Positions 8,381-17,226 of a DNA stretch of 64,000 nucleotides are shown in pieces. The translations under genes were made by a program, and so were the position numbers. A model generated the notes under the pieces. It worked only from the letters and a program-made list of their open reading frames with translations, was not told the DNA's origin and made no database searches. Source of the DNA: Rhodococcus rhodochrous (GTDB lineage: Bacteria; Actinomycetota; Actinomycetes; Mycobacteriales; Mycobacteriaceae); contig NZ_LT906450.1 in the NCBI RefSeq assembly GCF_900187265.1, forward strand, positions 1,975,444 to 2,039,443. The letters are read 5' to 3'. The stretch's first letter is position 1. The number at the start of each line of letters is the position of its first letter.

Positions 8381-9709
8381 TCAGAAGGTGCTGCGGCCGG
8401 GGATCCAGTCGGTTCCGGCCAGGGGCACCCGTGCCATCGCGGCGGCTTCCATCGTGACGGCGACGAGGTCCTGCGGTTCGAGATTGCGCAGGTGCGACTT
8501 GCCGCACGCCCGGGCGATGGTCTGGGCTTCCATGGTGAGCACGCGCAGGTAGTTCGCGAGGCGACGGCCACCCTCGATCGGATCGAAACGCGCCTGCAGG
8601 TCGGGATCCTGCGTGGTGATGCCGGCGGGGTCCTTGCCGTCCTGGAAGTCGTCGTAGAATCCGGCCGCGGAGCCCAGCTTCTCGTACTCCGCCTGGTACT
8701 TCGGATCGTTGTCGCCGAGGGCGATCAGCGCGGCCGTGCCGATGGCGACGGCGTCGGCGCCGAGGGCCATCGCCTTGGCGACGTCGGCGCCCGAGCGGAT
8801 GCCGCCCGAGACGATCAGCTGCACGCCGCCGGGGGTGCGGTGCACACCCATCTCCTGCAGGGCCTGCACGGCCTGGGGGAGCGCGGCGAGGGTGGGGATG
8901 CCGACGTGCTCGATGAAGACGTCCTGGGTGGCTGCGGTGCCACCCTGCATCCCGTCGACCACTACGACGTCGGCGCCGGACTTCACGGCGAGCTTGACGT
9001 CGTAGTAGGTGCGGGTCGCGCCGACCTTGACGTAGATCGGCTTCTCCCAGCCGGTGATCTCGCGCAGTTCGAGGATCTTGATGGCGAGGTCGTCGGGCCC
9101 GGTCCAGTCGGGGTGCCGGCAGGCGCTGCGCTGGTCGATGCCCACCGGCAGGGTGCGCATCCCCGCGACCCGCTCGGTGATCTTCTGCCCGAGGAGCATG
9201 CCGCCGCCACCGGGTTTGGCGCCCTGGCCGAGCACGACCTCGATGGCGTCGGCCTTGCGCAGGTCGTCGGGGTTCATGCCGTAGCGCGACGGGAGGTACT
9301 GGTAGACGAGGTGCTTGGACTGCCCGCGTTCCTCCGGGGTCATGCCACCGTCACCGGTGGTGGTGGACGTGCCGACCTCGCTGGCGCCACGTCCGAGGGC
9401 CTCCTTCGCGCGACCGGACAGCGCACCGAAGCTCATTCCGGCGATCGTGACCGGGATGTCGAGGTGCAGCGGGTACGTCGCGTTGCGGTCGCCGAGGACG
9501 ACGTCGGTCTCGCACTTCTCGCGGTAGCCCTCGAGCGGGTAACGCGACATGGACGCGCCGAGGAAGAGTAGGTCGTCGAAGTGGGGAACCTTGCGCTTGG
9601 CACCCCAGCCGCGGATGTCGTAGATGCCGGTCGCGGCGGCACGCTGGATCTCGTGGATGACGTTGCGGTCGAAGGTGGCCGACTCACGCAGTCCGGGCTG
9701 GAAGGTCAT
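8381..9709 (-). CDS. glxD: FMN-binding glutamate-synthase-like protein (GlxD / MgsC type)
   Basis: 442 aa; corresponds to the FMN-binding synthase domain of glutamate synthase large subunit as a free protein. Motifs include MSFGALSGRAKEALGRGAS, TTTGDGGMTPEER, YLPSRYG, PGGGGMLLGQKI, VVVDGMQGGTAATQ and VSGGIRSGADVAKAMALGADAV (phosphate-binding end of the barrel). With GlxB and GlxC homologues it makes up the three-part NMG synthase (MgsABC), which converts gamma-glutamylmethylamide plus 2-oxoglutarate or methylamine plus glutamate to N-methylglutamate. The same gene set in rhizobia is called glxBCD, of less certain role. Start 9709 has GGAG upstream. A clear 3Fe-4S cysteine motif of full-length GltB was not found. 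Confidence 0.88.
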   Translation of the reverse strand: MTFQPGLRESATFDRNVIHEIQRAAATGIYDIRGWGAKRKVPHFDDLLFLGASMSRYPLEGYREKCETDVVLGDRNATYPLHLDIPVTIAGMSFGALSGRAKEALGRGASEVGTSTTTGDGGMTPEERGQSKHLVYQYLPSRYGMNPDDLRKADAIEVVLGQGAKPGGGGMLLGQKITERVAGMRTLPVGIDQRSACRHPDWTGPDDLAIKILELREITGWEKPIYVKVGATRTYYDVKLAVKSGADVVVVDGMQGGTAATQDVFIEHVGIPTLAALPQAVQALQEMGVHRTPGGVQLIVSGGIRSGADVAKAMALGADAVAIGTAALIALGDNDPKYQAEYEKLGSAAGFYDDFQDGKDPAGITTQDPDLQARFDPIEGGRRLANYLRVLTMEAQTIARACGKSHLRNLEPQDLVAVTMEAAAMARVPLAGTDWIPGRSTF

Positions 9710-9755
9710 GGAAGTCTCCTCGGGGGTCGAGCGGGCGGAAGGACGTCGGGGGCTC

Positions 9756-10454
9756 TCAGTAGGCCGAAGCGTTGTCGACGTGGAAGTGGTAGAGCTGCCG
9801 GGCCGAGCCGTAGCGGGTGAACTCGGCCGGGTCGGCGTCGAAACCGCCCGCGTCGAGCAGTTCCTGCAGTTCGGCGATGTGCTCGGGGCGCATCTCCTTC
9901 TTGACGCAGTCCGCACCGAGTGAGGCGACGGTGCCTCGCACGTAGATCCGCACCTCGTACAGCGAATCGCCCAGGGCCTCGCCGGCATCGCCAAGGACGA
10001 CGAGTCGGCCGGCCTGGCCCATGAAGGCGCTCATGTGCCCGATGTCGCCGCCGACGACGATGTCGATGCCCTTCATCGAGATGCCGCAGCGTGCGGCGGC
10101 GTTGCCTTCGATCACCAGCAGCCCGCCGTGGGCGGTGGCGCCTGCGGACTGCGAGGCGTCGCCGGTGACGCGCACGCTGCCCGACATCATGTTCTCGGCG
10201 ACACCGACGCCGGCGTTGCCGTCGATGGTCACGTGGGCGTGCTGGTTCATCCCGGCGGCGTAGTAACCGACGTGGCCGTCGATGCGGACGTCGATCGGCC
10301 GGTTCAGGCCGCAGGCGAGTGCGTGGGCGCCCTGCGGGTTCGCCACCTCGACCGAGGCCGGGGCCTCCGTCGCGTGTAGTGCCGCATTGAGTTCGCGGGT
10401 GGTGGTCGTCGCCAGGTCGTAGGTGGCGGTCTGGAGCAGGGTGTCGGTGGTCAT
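9756..10454 (-). CDS. glxC: glutamate synthase alpha C-terminal beta-helix protein (GlxC / MgsB type)
   Basis: 232 aa. It matches the C-terminal right-handed beta-helix domain of glutamate synthase, with Gly-rich rungs (GNAGVGVAENMMSGSVRVTG, GNAAARCGISMKGIDIVVGG, GHMSAFMGQAGRLVVLGDAG). The start at 10454 follows a strong GGAGG site. It lies between the GATase and FMN-domain genes, in the order expected for a split glutamate-synthase-like enzyme. It most likely has a structural role in the MgsABC/GlxBCD complex. Confidence 0.87.
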   Translation of the reverse strand: MTTDTLLQTATYDLATTTTRELNAALHATEAPASVEVANPQGAHALACGLNRPIDVRIDGHVGYYAAGMNQHAHVTIDGNAGVGVAENMMSGSVRVTGDASQSAGATAHGGLLVIEGNAAARCGISMKGIDIVVGGDIGHMSAFMGQAGRLVVLGDAGEALGDSLYEVRIYVRGTVASLGADCVKKEMRPEHIAELQELLDAGGFDADPAEFTRYGSARQLYHFHVDNASAY

Positions 10455-10507
10455 GATTGCCTCCGGGGATGAGATCGGGACGGCGGGTTCGGGATTCGCG
10501 TGGCCGG

Positions 10508-11395
10508 TCAGCGTCGCCACACGTAGACCCGGTCCGGTTCGGGTTCGAAGATGCGGGCGTCGGCGATGCCGGGAAGTCCTGCCAGGGCGCGGAATTCCGA
10601 GGCCATGGCGACGTAGGCGTCGCACTCGGCGACGATCGCGGGCTTGCAGGCGATCGGATCGCGGACCACGGCGAAGGAATCGGAGGTGGACACCAGCAGG
10701 GTGTAGAAACCGTCGAAGCGTTCGCCGAGAAGGCGCAACGCCTTCTCGAGATCTGCGCCCTCCGCCAGGTGCTTGGCCACGAAGCGTGCGCCGACCTCGG
10801 TGTCGTTCTCGCTGTCGAACACCACGCCCTCGTCCTCGAGTTCGCGCTTGATCGACAGGTGATTGGAGAACGAGCCGTTGTGGACGAGACACTGGTCCGG
10901 GCCGACGGCGAAGGGATGTGATCCGGCTGCGGTGACGGCGGATTCGGTGGCCATGCGGGTGTGGCCCACACCCTGCCATCCGGATGCGGCCGGCAGGCCG
11001 AAGTCCTCGGCGAGGACGCGCGGGTCACCGGTGCCCTTGAGGACCGTGACATCGTCACCGAAACCGATGACGGTCGCCGTGGGTGCCAGTGTGCGGACGG
11101 TGTCGGCGAGCAGGGTCGCGGGGACGGGGGCGTGCAGCACGGTGGTGGGTGCGAGGTCGAGCGACCCGATGGTCACGCCCAGTGCGTCGCCGACGATCGT
11201 AGCGAGGTCCGAGGGTGCGTCGAGTACCGAGACCGACGACTCCCCGGCGGGGGAGAAGACCGGGTTGCCGTAGACGGCGACGCCCGCCGAATCCGGTCCG
11301 CGGTCCACCATCTGCCCGAGCATTCCGGTGAGCAGGCTGCCCAGCCGGGGTTCGAGCGAGGTGTCCCGCAGATGAAGTCCGACGATTCCGCACAT
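10508..11395 (-). CDS. glxB: class II glutamine amidotransferase (GlxB / MgsA type)
   Basis: 295 aa. N-terminal nucleophile (Ntn) GATase: the sequence starts MCGIVGLHLRD, so Cys2 becomes the catalytic N-terminal cysteine. Further motifs are GVGHTRMATES, HNGSFSNH and SENDTEVGARF, typical of GATase_2 domains such as those of PurF and GltB. In the NMG synthase scheme it would hydrolyse the amide of gamma-glutamylmethylamide (releasing methylamine) or glutamine. It has an AGGAGA ribosome site and lies 53 nt upstream of glxC. Confidence 0.88.
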   Translation of the reverse strand: MCGIVGLHLRDTSLEPRLGSLLTGMLGQMVDRGPDSAGVAVYGNPVFSPAGESSVSVLDAPSDLATIVGDALGVTIGSLDLAPTTVLHAPVPATLLADTVRTLAPTATVIGFGDDVTVLKGTGDPRVLAEDFGLPAASGWQGVGHTRMATESAVTAAGSHPFAVGPDQCLVHNGSFSNHLSIKRELEDEGVVFDSENDTEVGARFVAKHLAEGADLEKALRLLGERFDGFYTLLVSTSDSFAVVRDPIACKPAIVAECDAYVAMASEFRALAGLPGIADARIFEPEPDRVYVWRR

Positions 11396-11441
11396 GGTCG
11401 TCTCTCCTGTTCGATGGGGTGGGGAAGTAGGCGAAGATTTC

Positions 11442-12821
11442 TCAGAAGGCGGTCAGGTAGCTGTCGATCTCCCACGGCGTCACGGTGTTGTGCCAGTGGA
11501 AGAACTCCTCGCGCTTGAGGGAGGCGAAGTAGTCGGCGACACTCGCACCCGCTGCGTCGAGGGCGCCGGAGACGACAGGATCGGCCTGGAGGGCGTCCAT
11601 CGCGTGCAACAGCGTCATCGGCAGGGTCTCCGTGGAACCGCCCGTACCGGGAGCGCCGGGGTCGAGATTGCGCTCGATGCCGTCGAGGCCTGCACCGACG
11701 GTCGCGGCGGTAGCGAGATAGGGGTTCGCGGAACCGTCGCCGCCGCGCAGTTCGACGCGGTTGGAATCGGGGACCCGCAGGTAGTGGGTGCGGTCGTTGC
11801 CGCCGTAGGTCGCGTAGCGCGGCGACCAGGTGGCGCCGGAGGACGTGCTGGTCGCGCCGGTGCGCTTGTAGGAGTTGACCGTCGGCGCGATGACGCCCTG
11901 CAGAGCACAGGCGTGCTCGAGGATGCCGGCGATGAACGAGTAGGCGGTCTTCGACAGGCCCAGGCCGCGCGGGTCCGATGCGTCGGGGAACGCCGAGGCA
12001 CCGTCGCTCCACAGCGACAGGTGCATGTGCATGCCCGAGCCCGTGCGGTCGGCGAACGGCTTGGGCATGAAGGTCGCGGTCATGCCACGCTGCTCGGCGA
12101 GCACGGAGATGAGGTAGCGCAGGGTCACGACCCGGTCGGCGGTGGTCAGGGCGTCGGCGTACTTGAAGTTCTGCTCGAACTGACCGTTGCCGTCCTCGTG
12201 GTCGTTGGCGTAGTTGCCCCATCCGAGGGTGTTCATCGCCGACGAGATCGACGTCAGGTGCTCGTACATGCGGGTGACGTCGCGGGCGTCGTAACAGGGC
12301 TGACGGGAGGTGTCGAGGGCGTCGGCCGTGCGCAGCGTTCCGTTCTCGTCCTTGTTGACGAGGAAGTACTCGATCTCGGCGCCCACGTTGACCTCGAGGC
12401 CGAGTTCGGCGGCCTGTGCCAGCACGGACTTGAGGATCACACGCGGTGCGTACGGCCAGGGCTTGCCTTCGACGTGCGGGTCGCAGTGGACGAGAGCGAG
12501 GCCTTCGCGCACGAACGGGATGGGCGTGAACGACGCGGCATCGGGGATGGCGACGAGGTCGGGATCCTTCGGGACCTGGCCCATCGACCCGGCGGCGTAG
12601 CCGGCGAACCCGACTCCCTCGGTCCCGAGCTCACCGACGGATTCGACGGGAACGAGTTTGGCGCAGGGTTTTCCGGACAGGGTGGTGAAGACGGCGAGGA
12701 TGTAGCGGGTGCCGGCGGCATGGGCGAGCTCGGTCAGGGAAGGGGATCCGGAGATCTCGGGGGACCGGCCGTTCGCGGACGGGAGGCGCAGCACGGACGT
12801 GTCGGTGGCTTCCAGCGTCAT
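11442..12821 (-). CDS. glnT: type III glutamine synthetase-like enzyme (GlnT / gamma-glutamylmethylamide synthetase)
   Basis: 459 aa. GS-fold ligase: the metal-site region reads VGAEIEYFLV, then DHEDGNGQFEQNF, the ATP and metal site GSGMHMHLSLW, and NDRTHYLRVPDSNRVELRGGDGSANPYL. This is the GlnT/GmaS branch rather than GlnA-I: the N-terminus is short and the adenylylation-loop tyrosine motif is not evident. GmaS enzymes join glutamate and methylamine with ATP. As first gene of the operon, next to GATase/GlxC/GlxD, it fits gamma-glutamylmethylamide synthetase, but a glutamine synthetase or a ligase for another amine cannot be excluded. A GAGGAG ribosome site precedes the start. Confidence 0.87.
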   Translation of the reverse strand: MTLEATDTSVLRLPSANGRSPEISGSPSLTELAHAAGTRYILAVFTTLSGKPCAKLVPVESVGELGTEGVGFAGYAAGSMGQVPKDPDLVAIPDAASFTPIPFVREGLALVHCDPHVEGKPWPYAPRVILKSVLAQAAELGLEVNVGAEIEYFLVNKDENGTLRTADALDTSRQPCYDARDVTRMYEHLTSISSAMNTLGWGNYANDHEDGNGQFEQNFKYADALTTADRVVTLRYLISVLAEQRGMTATFMPKPFADRTGSGMHMHLSLWSDGASAFPDASDPRGLGLSKTAYSFIAGILEHACALQGVIAPTVNSYKRTGATSTSSGATWSPRYATYGGNDRTHYLRVPDSNRVELRGGDGSANPYLATAATVGAGLDGIERNLDPGAPGTGGSTETLPMTLLHAMDALQADPVVSGALDAAGASVADYFASLKREEFFHWHNTVTPWEIDSYLTAF

Positions 12822-12830
12822 AGGGGCTCC

Positions 12831-12887
12831 TCGGATTCGACTGGTCGGATTCGACCGGGGGTTTCACTTTATGAATCGGTGTCGAAT
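12831..12887. promoter_or_regulatory. repeat cluster upstream of glnT operon, candidate operator
   Basis: TCGGATTCGAC occurs twice as a direct repeat at 12831-12841 and 12845-12855 (14-bp period). The core ATTCGAC is repeated inverted as GTCGAAT at 12881-12887. All copies are within 70 nt of the glnT start. They could bind the XRE-cupin regulator or GlnR; the former is a guess from gene position. Confidence 0.4.
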
Positions 12888-12979
12888 AGAAGGAAACACT
12901 GTACCCATGACAGGAGTGTTACGCGAGGGTGAGATTGCCGTGACGGTTCGCCGGAAACAGCCTGCATGCGAACGGAAAA

Positions 12980-13015
12980 CAGCGGCGGGACGGTCTAAGG
13001 ACCGTCCCGCCGCTG
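12980..13015 (-). terminator. intrinsic terminator after the acyl-CoA dehydrogenase operon
   Basis: 16-bp perfect stem with TAAG loop (arms 12980-12995 and 13000-13015). On the minus strand it is followed by GTTTTC, and it lies 21 nt after the acyl-CoA dehydrogenase stop, so it ends the seven-gene operon. Confidence 0.85.
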
Positions 13016-13036
13016 CAGTGTGGTGGAGAGGGTGTT

Positions 13037-14185
13037 CTACCGAAGCCCGAACGAGTTCCCGATGATGTCCCGCTGGATCTCGTTGGTGCCGCCGTAGATG
13101 GTGGCGCCCAGTGCTGCACGTACGTGCTGGGCCATGTCGAACTCTGTGGAGTAGCCGTAGCCACCCATCATCTGCATGCCCTCGAGGGCAGTGTTCTTCG
13201 CGACCTCGGTTGCCTTGAGCTTCGCCATCGACGACGCGCGAGCCAACCCCTGTGGGTCGTCGCCGGCATCCGCGCGGTGCGCGACGCTGTAGACCAGCAG
13301 GCGGGTGCACTCGATCTCCGTCGCGAGATCGGCGATGCGGTGCTTGATCGCCTGGTACGAGCCGACCCGGTTGCCGAACTGGGTGCGCTCGGAGACGAAC
13401 GCCAGCACGTCGTCGAAGGCGCGTTCGGCGGTGCCGAGCATCTGCGCGGCGAGGATCAGCCGCTCGGTGGCCAGGCCGGGCATGAGCTGGGCCCAGCCCT
13501 GCCCGACCTCACCGACCACCGAGTCGGCGGGCAGCACGCAGTCGGCGAAGTAGAGGTCGTTGACCTCGGTTCCGTTGAGTGTGTCGATGCCCTTGATCGT
13601 CAGTCCCGGCGTGTCGGCCGGCACGTGGAACATGGTGAGCCCGTGGTGCTTCTTCTCGCCACGCTCGGTACGGGCGACCAGGAGGATGCTGTCCGCCTGA
13701 TGGGCGTTGGTGATCCACGTCTTCTGACCGTTGATCATCCAGCCGTCCGCAGTGTGCTCGGCGCGGCAGGTCAGCGCCGCGACGTCGGAACCGGCTTCCG
13801 GTTCGGACATCGCGATCGCCAGCGCGGCACCCTCGGCGAGCCGGCCGAGCACCGATCGCTTGAGTTCCTCGCTCGCGAACTTGGTGTAGATCCCGGCGGT
13901 GATCAGGGTCGTGCCGTGCCACGGGACCGGGGCGAGACCGCGGTGAAGTTCCTCGAGCAGGACACACAGGTCGACATGGTTGCCGCCGGCCCCGCCGTAC
14001 TCCTCGGGGACGTTGATGGCGGCCCATCCGAGTTCGGCGATCCGCCGGTTCAGTTCGAGGCTGTGCCCTTCGCGACCGCAGTCGGTGAGCTTGTCGCGCT
14101 GTTCACGCGTGCCCACCTCGCGGCGGCAGAATTCGCGGACTGCCGCCCCGAACTCGCGCTGCTCCTCGCTGAGCATCACAGTCAT
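13037..14185 (-). CDS. acyl-CoA dehydrogenase
   Basis: 382 aa, normal length. An N-terminal helical domain is followed by the FAD/acyl-binding middle region (AIAMSEPEAGSDVAAL, WITNAH) and the C-terminal four-helix domain (RTQFGNRVGSYQAIKHRIADL, MQMMGGYGYSTEFDMAQ). It introduces a 2,3 double bond into an acyl-CoA using FAD. At the place of the medium-chain enzyme's catalytic Glu (IYEGT) it has IYGGT, as in isovaleryl-CoA-type enzymes that keep the base on another helix; such enzymes often act on branched or cyclic substrates. It is the last gene of the operon, 32 nt after the transporter gene, with its own AGGAG site. Confidence 0.93.
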   Translation of the reverse strand: MTVMLSEEQREFGAAVREFCRREVGTREQRDKLTDCGREGHSLELNRRIAELGWAAINVPEEYGGAGGNHVDLCVLLEELHRGLAPVPWHGTTLITAGIYTKFASEELKRSVLGRLAEGAALAIAMSEPEAGSDVAALTCRAEHTADGWMINGQKTWITNAHQADSILLVARTERGEKKHHGLTMFHVPADTPGLTIKGIDTLNGTEVNDLYFADCVLPADSVVGEVGQGWAQLMPGLATERLILAAQMLGTAERAFDDVLAFVSERTQFGNRVGSYQAIKHRIADLATEIECTRLLVYSVAHRADAGDDPQGLARASSMAKLKATEVAKNTALEGMQMMGGYGYSTEFDMAQHVRAALGATIYGGTNEIQRDIIGNSFGLR

Positions 14186-14217
14186 GAGAATCTCCTGGTC
14201 GTTCGGATGGGTGGTGC

Positions 14218-15576
14218 TCAGGCGGGGTCGCCGACGCGGACCCGCAGGTCGCGGGACTGGTCGTCACGATCGTCGCTCGCCGCCCCGGTGGTGAAATGGC
14301 TCCGCATGGAGGCCGCGGCGACGAACGAGACGACAGCGGTGCCGACGAGGATCGCGGCGAGCGGCCACCAGTGCTGCGAGCCGTCGGTCGGCACGAGAGC
14401 GGCGGCGACGAGCGGGGTCGGAGCCGCCCACGCGACACCGGAGAACGCGCTGCACAGGGCGACGCCGCTGTAGCGGACCTCGGTCGGGAACAGGTTGGCC
14501 GTCATGCTCGAGACCACCGCGTAGGTCGTGGCGTGACCGAGCACGAGGGCCGCGGAGAACGCGACGATCATCAGCCCCATGTTGCCGGTGTTGAACAGGG
14601 CGAACAGTGGGAATGCGAAGGCGCCGGTGAAGACCACCCCGCCCACGAAGACCGTCCAGGCGGACAACCGGTCGCAGAGGATGCCGACGCCGACCATCGC
14701 GAAGAGGTCGATCGTCGCAGCGATGAGCAGGATCATCAGGGTGTCGCTCTTGGTGAACCCGTGAATGTTGGTCGCCATCGTGAGCATGTATGTGGTGATC
14801 AGGTAGAACAGCACGATCACGCTGGCCTGCAGGCCGATACCGGCGAGCACGCGGCTCGGCATCGTGCGCAGGACGGTGGCGATCGGGTTCTTCGTGACGG
14901 TGCCCGTCTCCTTCACCTCGGTGAATTCACTCGATTCCTCGACGCCGAGCCGGATGACGAGACCGATCAGGACGAGGACGAAGCCGGCGAGGAACGGGAT
15001 CCGCCATCCCCACGACATCAGCTGGTCGTTGGGCATGCGGGCCACGAAGTACATGACGACCGTGGCGAGCACGAGCGCGAGCGGACTCGCGATCTGGGGT
15101 GCGGAGCCGTAGAAGCGTTCGCGGGTCTTCGGCGCGTTCTCGACACTCATGAGGACGGCGCCGCCCCACTCGCCGCCGACTGCGACGCCCTGCAGGAAGC
15201 GGAGGGCGGTGAGCATGATCGGTGCCCAGATACCGACCTGATCCCAAGTGGGGAGCAGACCGATGAGGCCGGTGGCGGCTCCCATCACGGTCAGCGTGGT
15301 GATCAGCGTCGTGCGGCGCCCGAGGCGGTCCCCGAGATGACCGAAGACGAACGCGCCGACCGGACGGGCCAGGAAGGCGACACCGAGGGTCGCGAAGGAC
15401 GCGAGGATGCCGACGTTCGACCCCAGTTCGGGGAAGAAGATCGTCGAGAAGACGAGCGTCGCGGCGGTCGCGTAGATGAAGAAGTCGAACCATTCGACGG
15501 TGGTGCCCACGAGGCTGGCGAGAAACGCTCGTTTTTGTTGCTTGGTTCCGAAGCTGGAAGCGGCGTGTGCGGTCAT
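14218..15576 (-). CDS. MFS transporter, metabolite:H+ symporter (MHS) family
   Basis: 452 aa with about 12 predicted membrane helices. The first helix TTVEWFDFFIYATAA and the loop signature GHLGDRLGRRTTL place it with the MHS (shikimate/alpha-ketoglutarate/benzoate-type) group; RFLQGVAVGGEWGGAVLMS is the second hallmark. It probably imports the carboxylic acid or amide degraded by the surrounding enzymes. The start at 15576 is preceded by AAAGGGA. The GTGG..EWGG region and the loop between helices 6 and 7 look intact. Confidence 0.9.
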   Translation of the reverse strand: MTAHAASSFGTKQQKRAFLASLVGTTVEWFDFFIYATAATLVFSTIFFPELGSNVGILASFATLGVAFLARPVGAFVFGHLGDRLGRRTTLITTLTVMGAATGLIGLLPTWDQVGIWAPIMLTALRFLQGVAVGGEWGGAVLMSVENAPKTRERFYGSAPQIASPLALVLATVVMYFVARMPNDQLMSWGWRIPFLAGFVLVLIGLVIRLGVEESSEFTEVKETGTVTKNPIATVLRTMPSRVLAGIGLQASVIVLFYLITTYMLTMATNIHGFTKSDTLMILLIAATIDLFAMVGVGILCDRLSAWTVFVGGVVFTGAFAFPLFALFNTGNMGLMIVAFSAALVLGHATTYAVVSSMTANLFPTEVRYSGVALCSAFSGVAWAAPTPLVAAALVPTDGSQHWWPLAAILVGTAVVSFVAAASMRSHFTTGAASDDRDDQSRDLRVRVGDPA

Positions 15577-15655
15577 CGGAGTCCCTTTCGGCGGGAACTG
15601 CTTGTGGGGCGGAGGATTTCCTTGGGGGTAGAACCGGACATCTGGCAGTACGCGA

Positions 15656-16450
15656 TCAGAAGCTCGCGTGACCGCCGGAGAGCACACCCGTCGTATCGAT
15701 CCGGGCGTCGAAGTCGACCTCGGTGCCGGACGCCTGCGCGCGGACGGTGAGCGTGGCGTCGGGCAGGACGGGGGCTGCGAAGCGGGCGCGGAGTTCGCGG
15801 AGTTCCCACGGCTGGGCTCCGGCGGCCTCGGCGACCGTGCGGGCGGCGATACCCAGCGTGCACAGGCCGTGCAGGATGGGGCGCTCGAAACCGTACCCCG
15901 AGGAGACCTCCGGGTCGATATGAACGGGGTGTAGATCACCGGTCAGGCGGTACAGGGCAGGAAGATTCGCCGCGATGTATGTGTCCGCCCGGAACGGGGC
16001 GTCCTCGAGATCGACCCGAGGCGTGGAGGGGGCACGTTCCCCGCCCCAACCACCCGAGCCGGGCAGGTGGATCGCGTAGGTCGCGGTGAACTGCTCGCAC
16101 TCGACAGCGATGTCGACGGTCGCAGCGGATCCCTTGTCCCAGACATCGGTGACGTGGGCGCGCATCTCGATCTTGCCCGAGCGGGGGAACGGTGCGTGGA
16201 CCGTCAACTGCTGCGCGGCATGGAGCGACTTCAAGCGGTCGTAGGCACCGAGCTCCCCGGCCTCCTCGACCGCCCACAGACCGAGACCCAGCCCGAAGGT
16301 CGGCAGCACGTGCAGGTCCCGTTCGTAGACCAGCGGCAACTGACCGGGCTGCGCCCCGACGCACAGTGCGTAGAGGATCGCATCGGACTCGTCGTACGAC
16401 ACGACACGGCTACCGAGGTCGTAGCCCTTCAGGGAGGCAACTGCGTTCAT
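15656..16450 (-). CDS. MaoC-like (R)-hydratase / hydroxyacyl-CoA dehydratase
   Basis: 264 aa double-hotdog protein like actinobacterial MFE-2-type hydratases. The C-terminal half contains the hydratase-2 motif YRLTGDLHPVHIDP, with the catalytic Asp and His. The usual Asn (GDxNPxH) is a His here, a deviation to note. PILHGLCTLG follows. The N-terminal half (LYALCVGAQ, LHVLPTFGLGLG) is the degenerate hotdog. It hydrates an enoyl-CoA made by the neighbouring acyl-CoA dehydrogenase. Alternative: a thioester-binding protein. The start at 16450 has an AAGGAAAG-like site. Confidence 0.87.
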   Translation of the reverse strand: MNAVASLKGYDLGSRVVSYDESDAILYALCVGAQPGQLPLVYERDLHVLPTFGLGLGLWAVEEAGELGAYDRLKSLHAAQQLTVHAPFPRSGKIEMRAHVTDVWDKGSAATVDIAVECEQFTATYAIHLPGSGGWGGERAPSTPRVDLEDAPFRADTYIAANLPALYRLTGDLHPVHIDPEVSSGYGFERPILHGLCTLGIAARTVAEAAGAQPWELRELRARFAAPVLPDATLTVRAQASGTEVDFDARIDTTGVLSGGHASF

Positions 16451-16476
16451 GAACTTTCCTTCGGGTGGAGAGAGGG

Positions 16477-17226
16477 TCAGGAGGCGGGGGTGCCGTGCCG
16501 CTCGGAGGCGGCCGCGACGGCGGCGTTCCGATCGGGGCTGTCCATCAATCGGATCCGGGTTCCCTGCCATTCGACGTCGTCGTAACGACCCTCGTCGAGG
16601 TGGTGGAGCAGTGAGTGGGTCGCGGCGAGAGCGTCGCGGGGGAGGCCGGAGAGGCGCTCTGCGAGCGTCAGCCCCTGTTCGCGGGGATCTCCGTCGGCCG
16701 TGTGGGTGACCAGTTCGCTGCGGAGTGCGTCGTCGGCGTCGAAGCGTTCGGCGAGCACCAGTAACCGGGTGATCGTCGTGCGGGGGAGCACCGCGTGGAT
16801 CCGGCGGATCGACGCCGGGTTGTAGAGCAGGCCGAGCTCGACCGCCGGGACACGGAACCACGCCTTCGGACCCGCGATCCGGACGTCGCACGAGGTCGCC
16901 AGCTCGACGCCGGCGCCAACGCACGCTCCGTCCACGACCGCGACCACCGGCACCGCGCTGCTCCGGATCGCCGAGCACGCGTCCTCGAGGTCCCGGTCGT
17001 AGTCGAGATCCGCGGACGTCCCGGTCAGGTCTGCGAAATCCGCACCGGCACAGAACACCCGGTCCGAACTCGTCAGCACCACTGCGCGGACGTCCTCCGG
17101 AAGATGGGCGAAGACCTGCCGGATCTCGGTCAGCAGAGCGCGCGAGAGCGCATTCCGTCGTTCCGCGCGGTCGAGTACGACCTCGAGCACGGATCCGTGC
17201 CGCCGGCGGTCGAGCCCGGCGCTCAC
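16477..17226 (-). CDS. enoyl-CoA hydratase/isomerase (crotonase) family protein
   Basis: 249 aa. The GTG start at 17226 overlaps the amidase stop (GTGA), giving a protein that begins SAGLDRRRHGSVLEVVLDRAERRNAL. Crotonase landmarks are visible: the CoA oxyanion segment FCAGADFADL, then VDGACVGAGVELATSCDVRIAG and VPAVELGLLYNPASIRRI. It may hydrate or isomerise an enoyl-CoA, or cleave a 2-ketocycloalkane-carboxyl-CoA ring as BadI does; operon context with an AliA-like ligase makes the latter worth testing. The family is certain, the reaction is not. Confidence 0.85.
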   Translation of the reverse strand: MSAGLDRRRHGSVLEVVLDRAERRNALSRALLTEIRQVFAHLPEDVRAVVLTSSDRVFCAGADFADLTGTSADLDYDRDLEDACSAIRSSAVPVVAVVDGACVGAGVELATSCDVRIAGPKAWFRVPAVELGLLYNPASIRRIHAVLPRTTITRLLVLAERFDADDALRSELVTHTADGDPREQGLTLAERLSGLPRDALAATHSLLHHLDEGRYDDVEWQGTRIRLMDSPDRNAAVAAASERHGTPAS

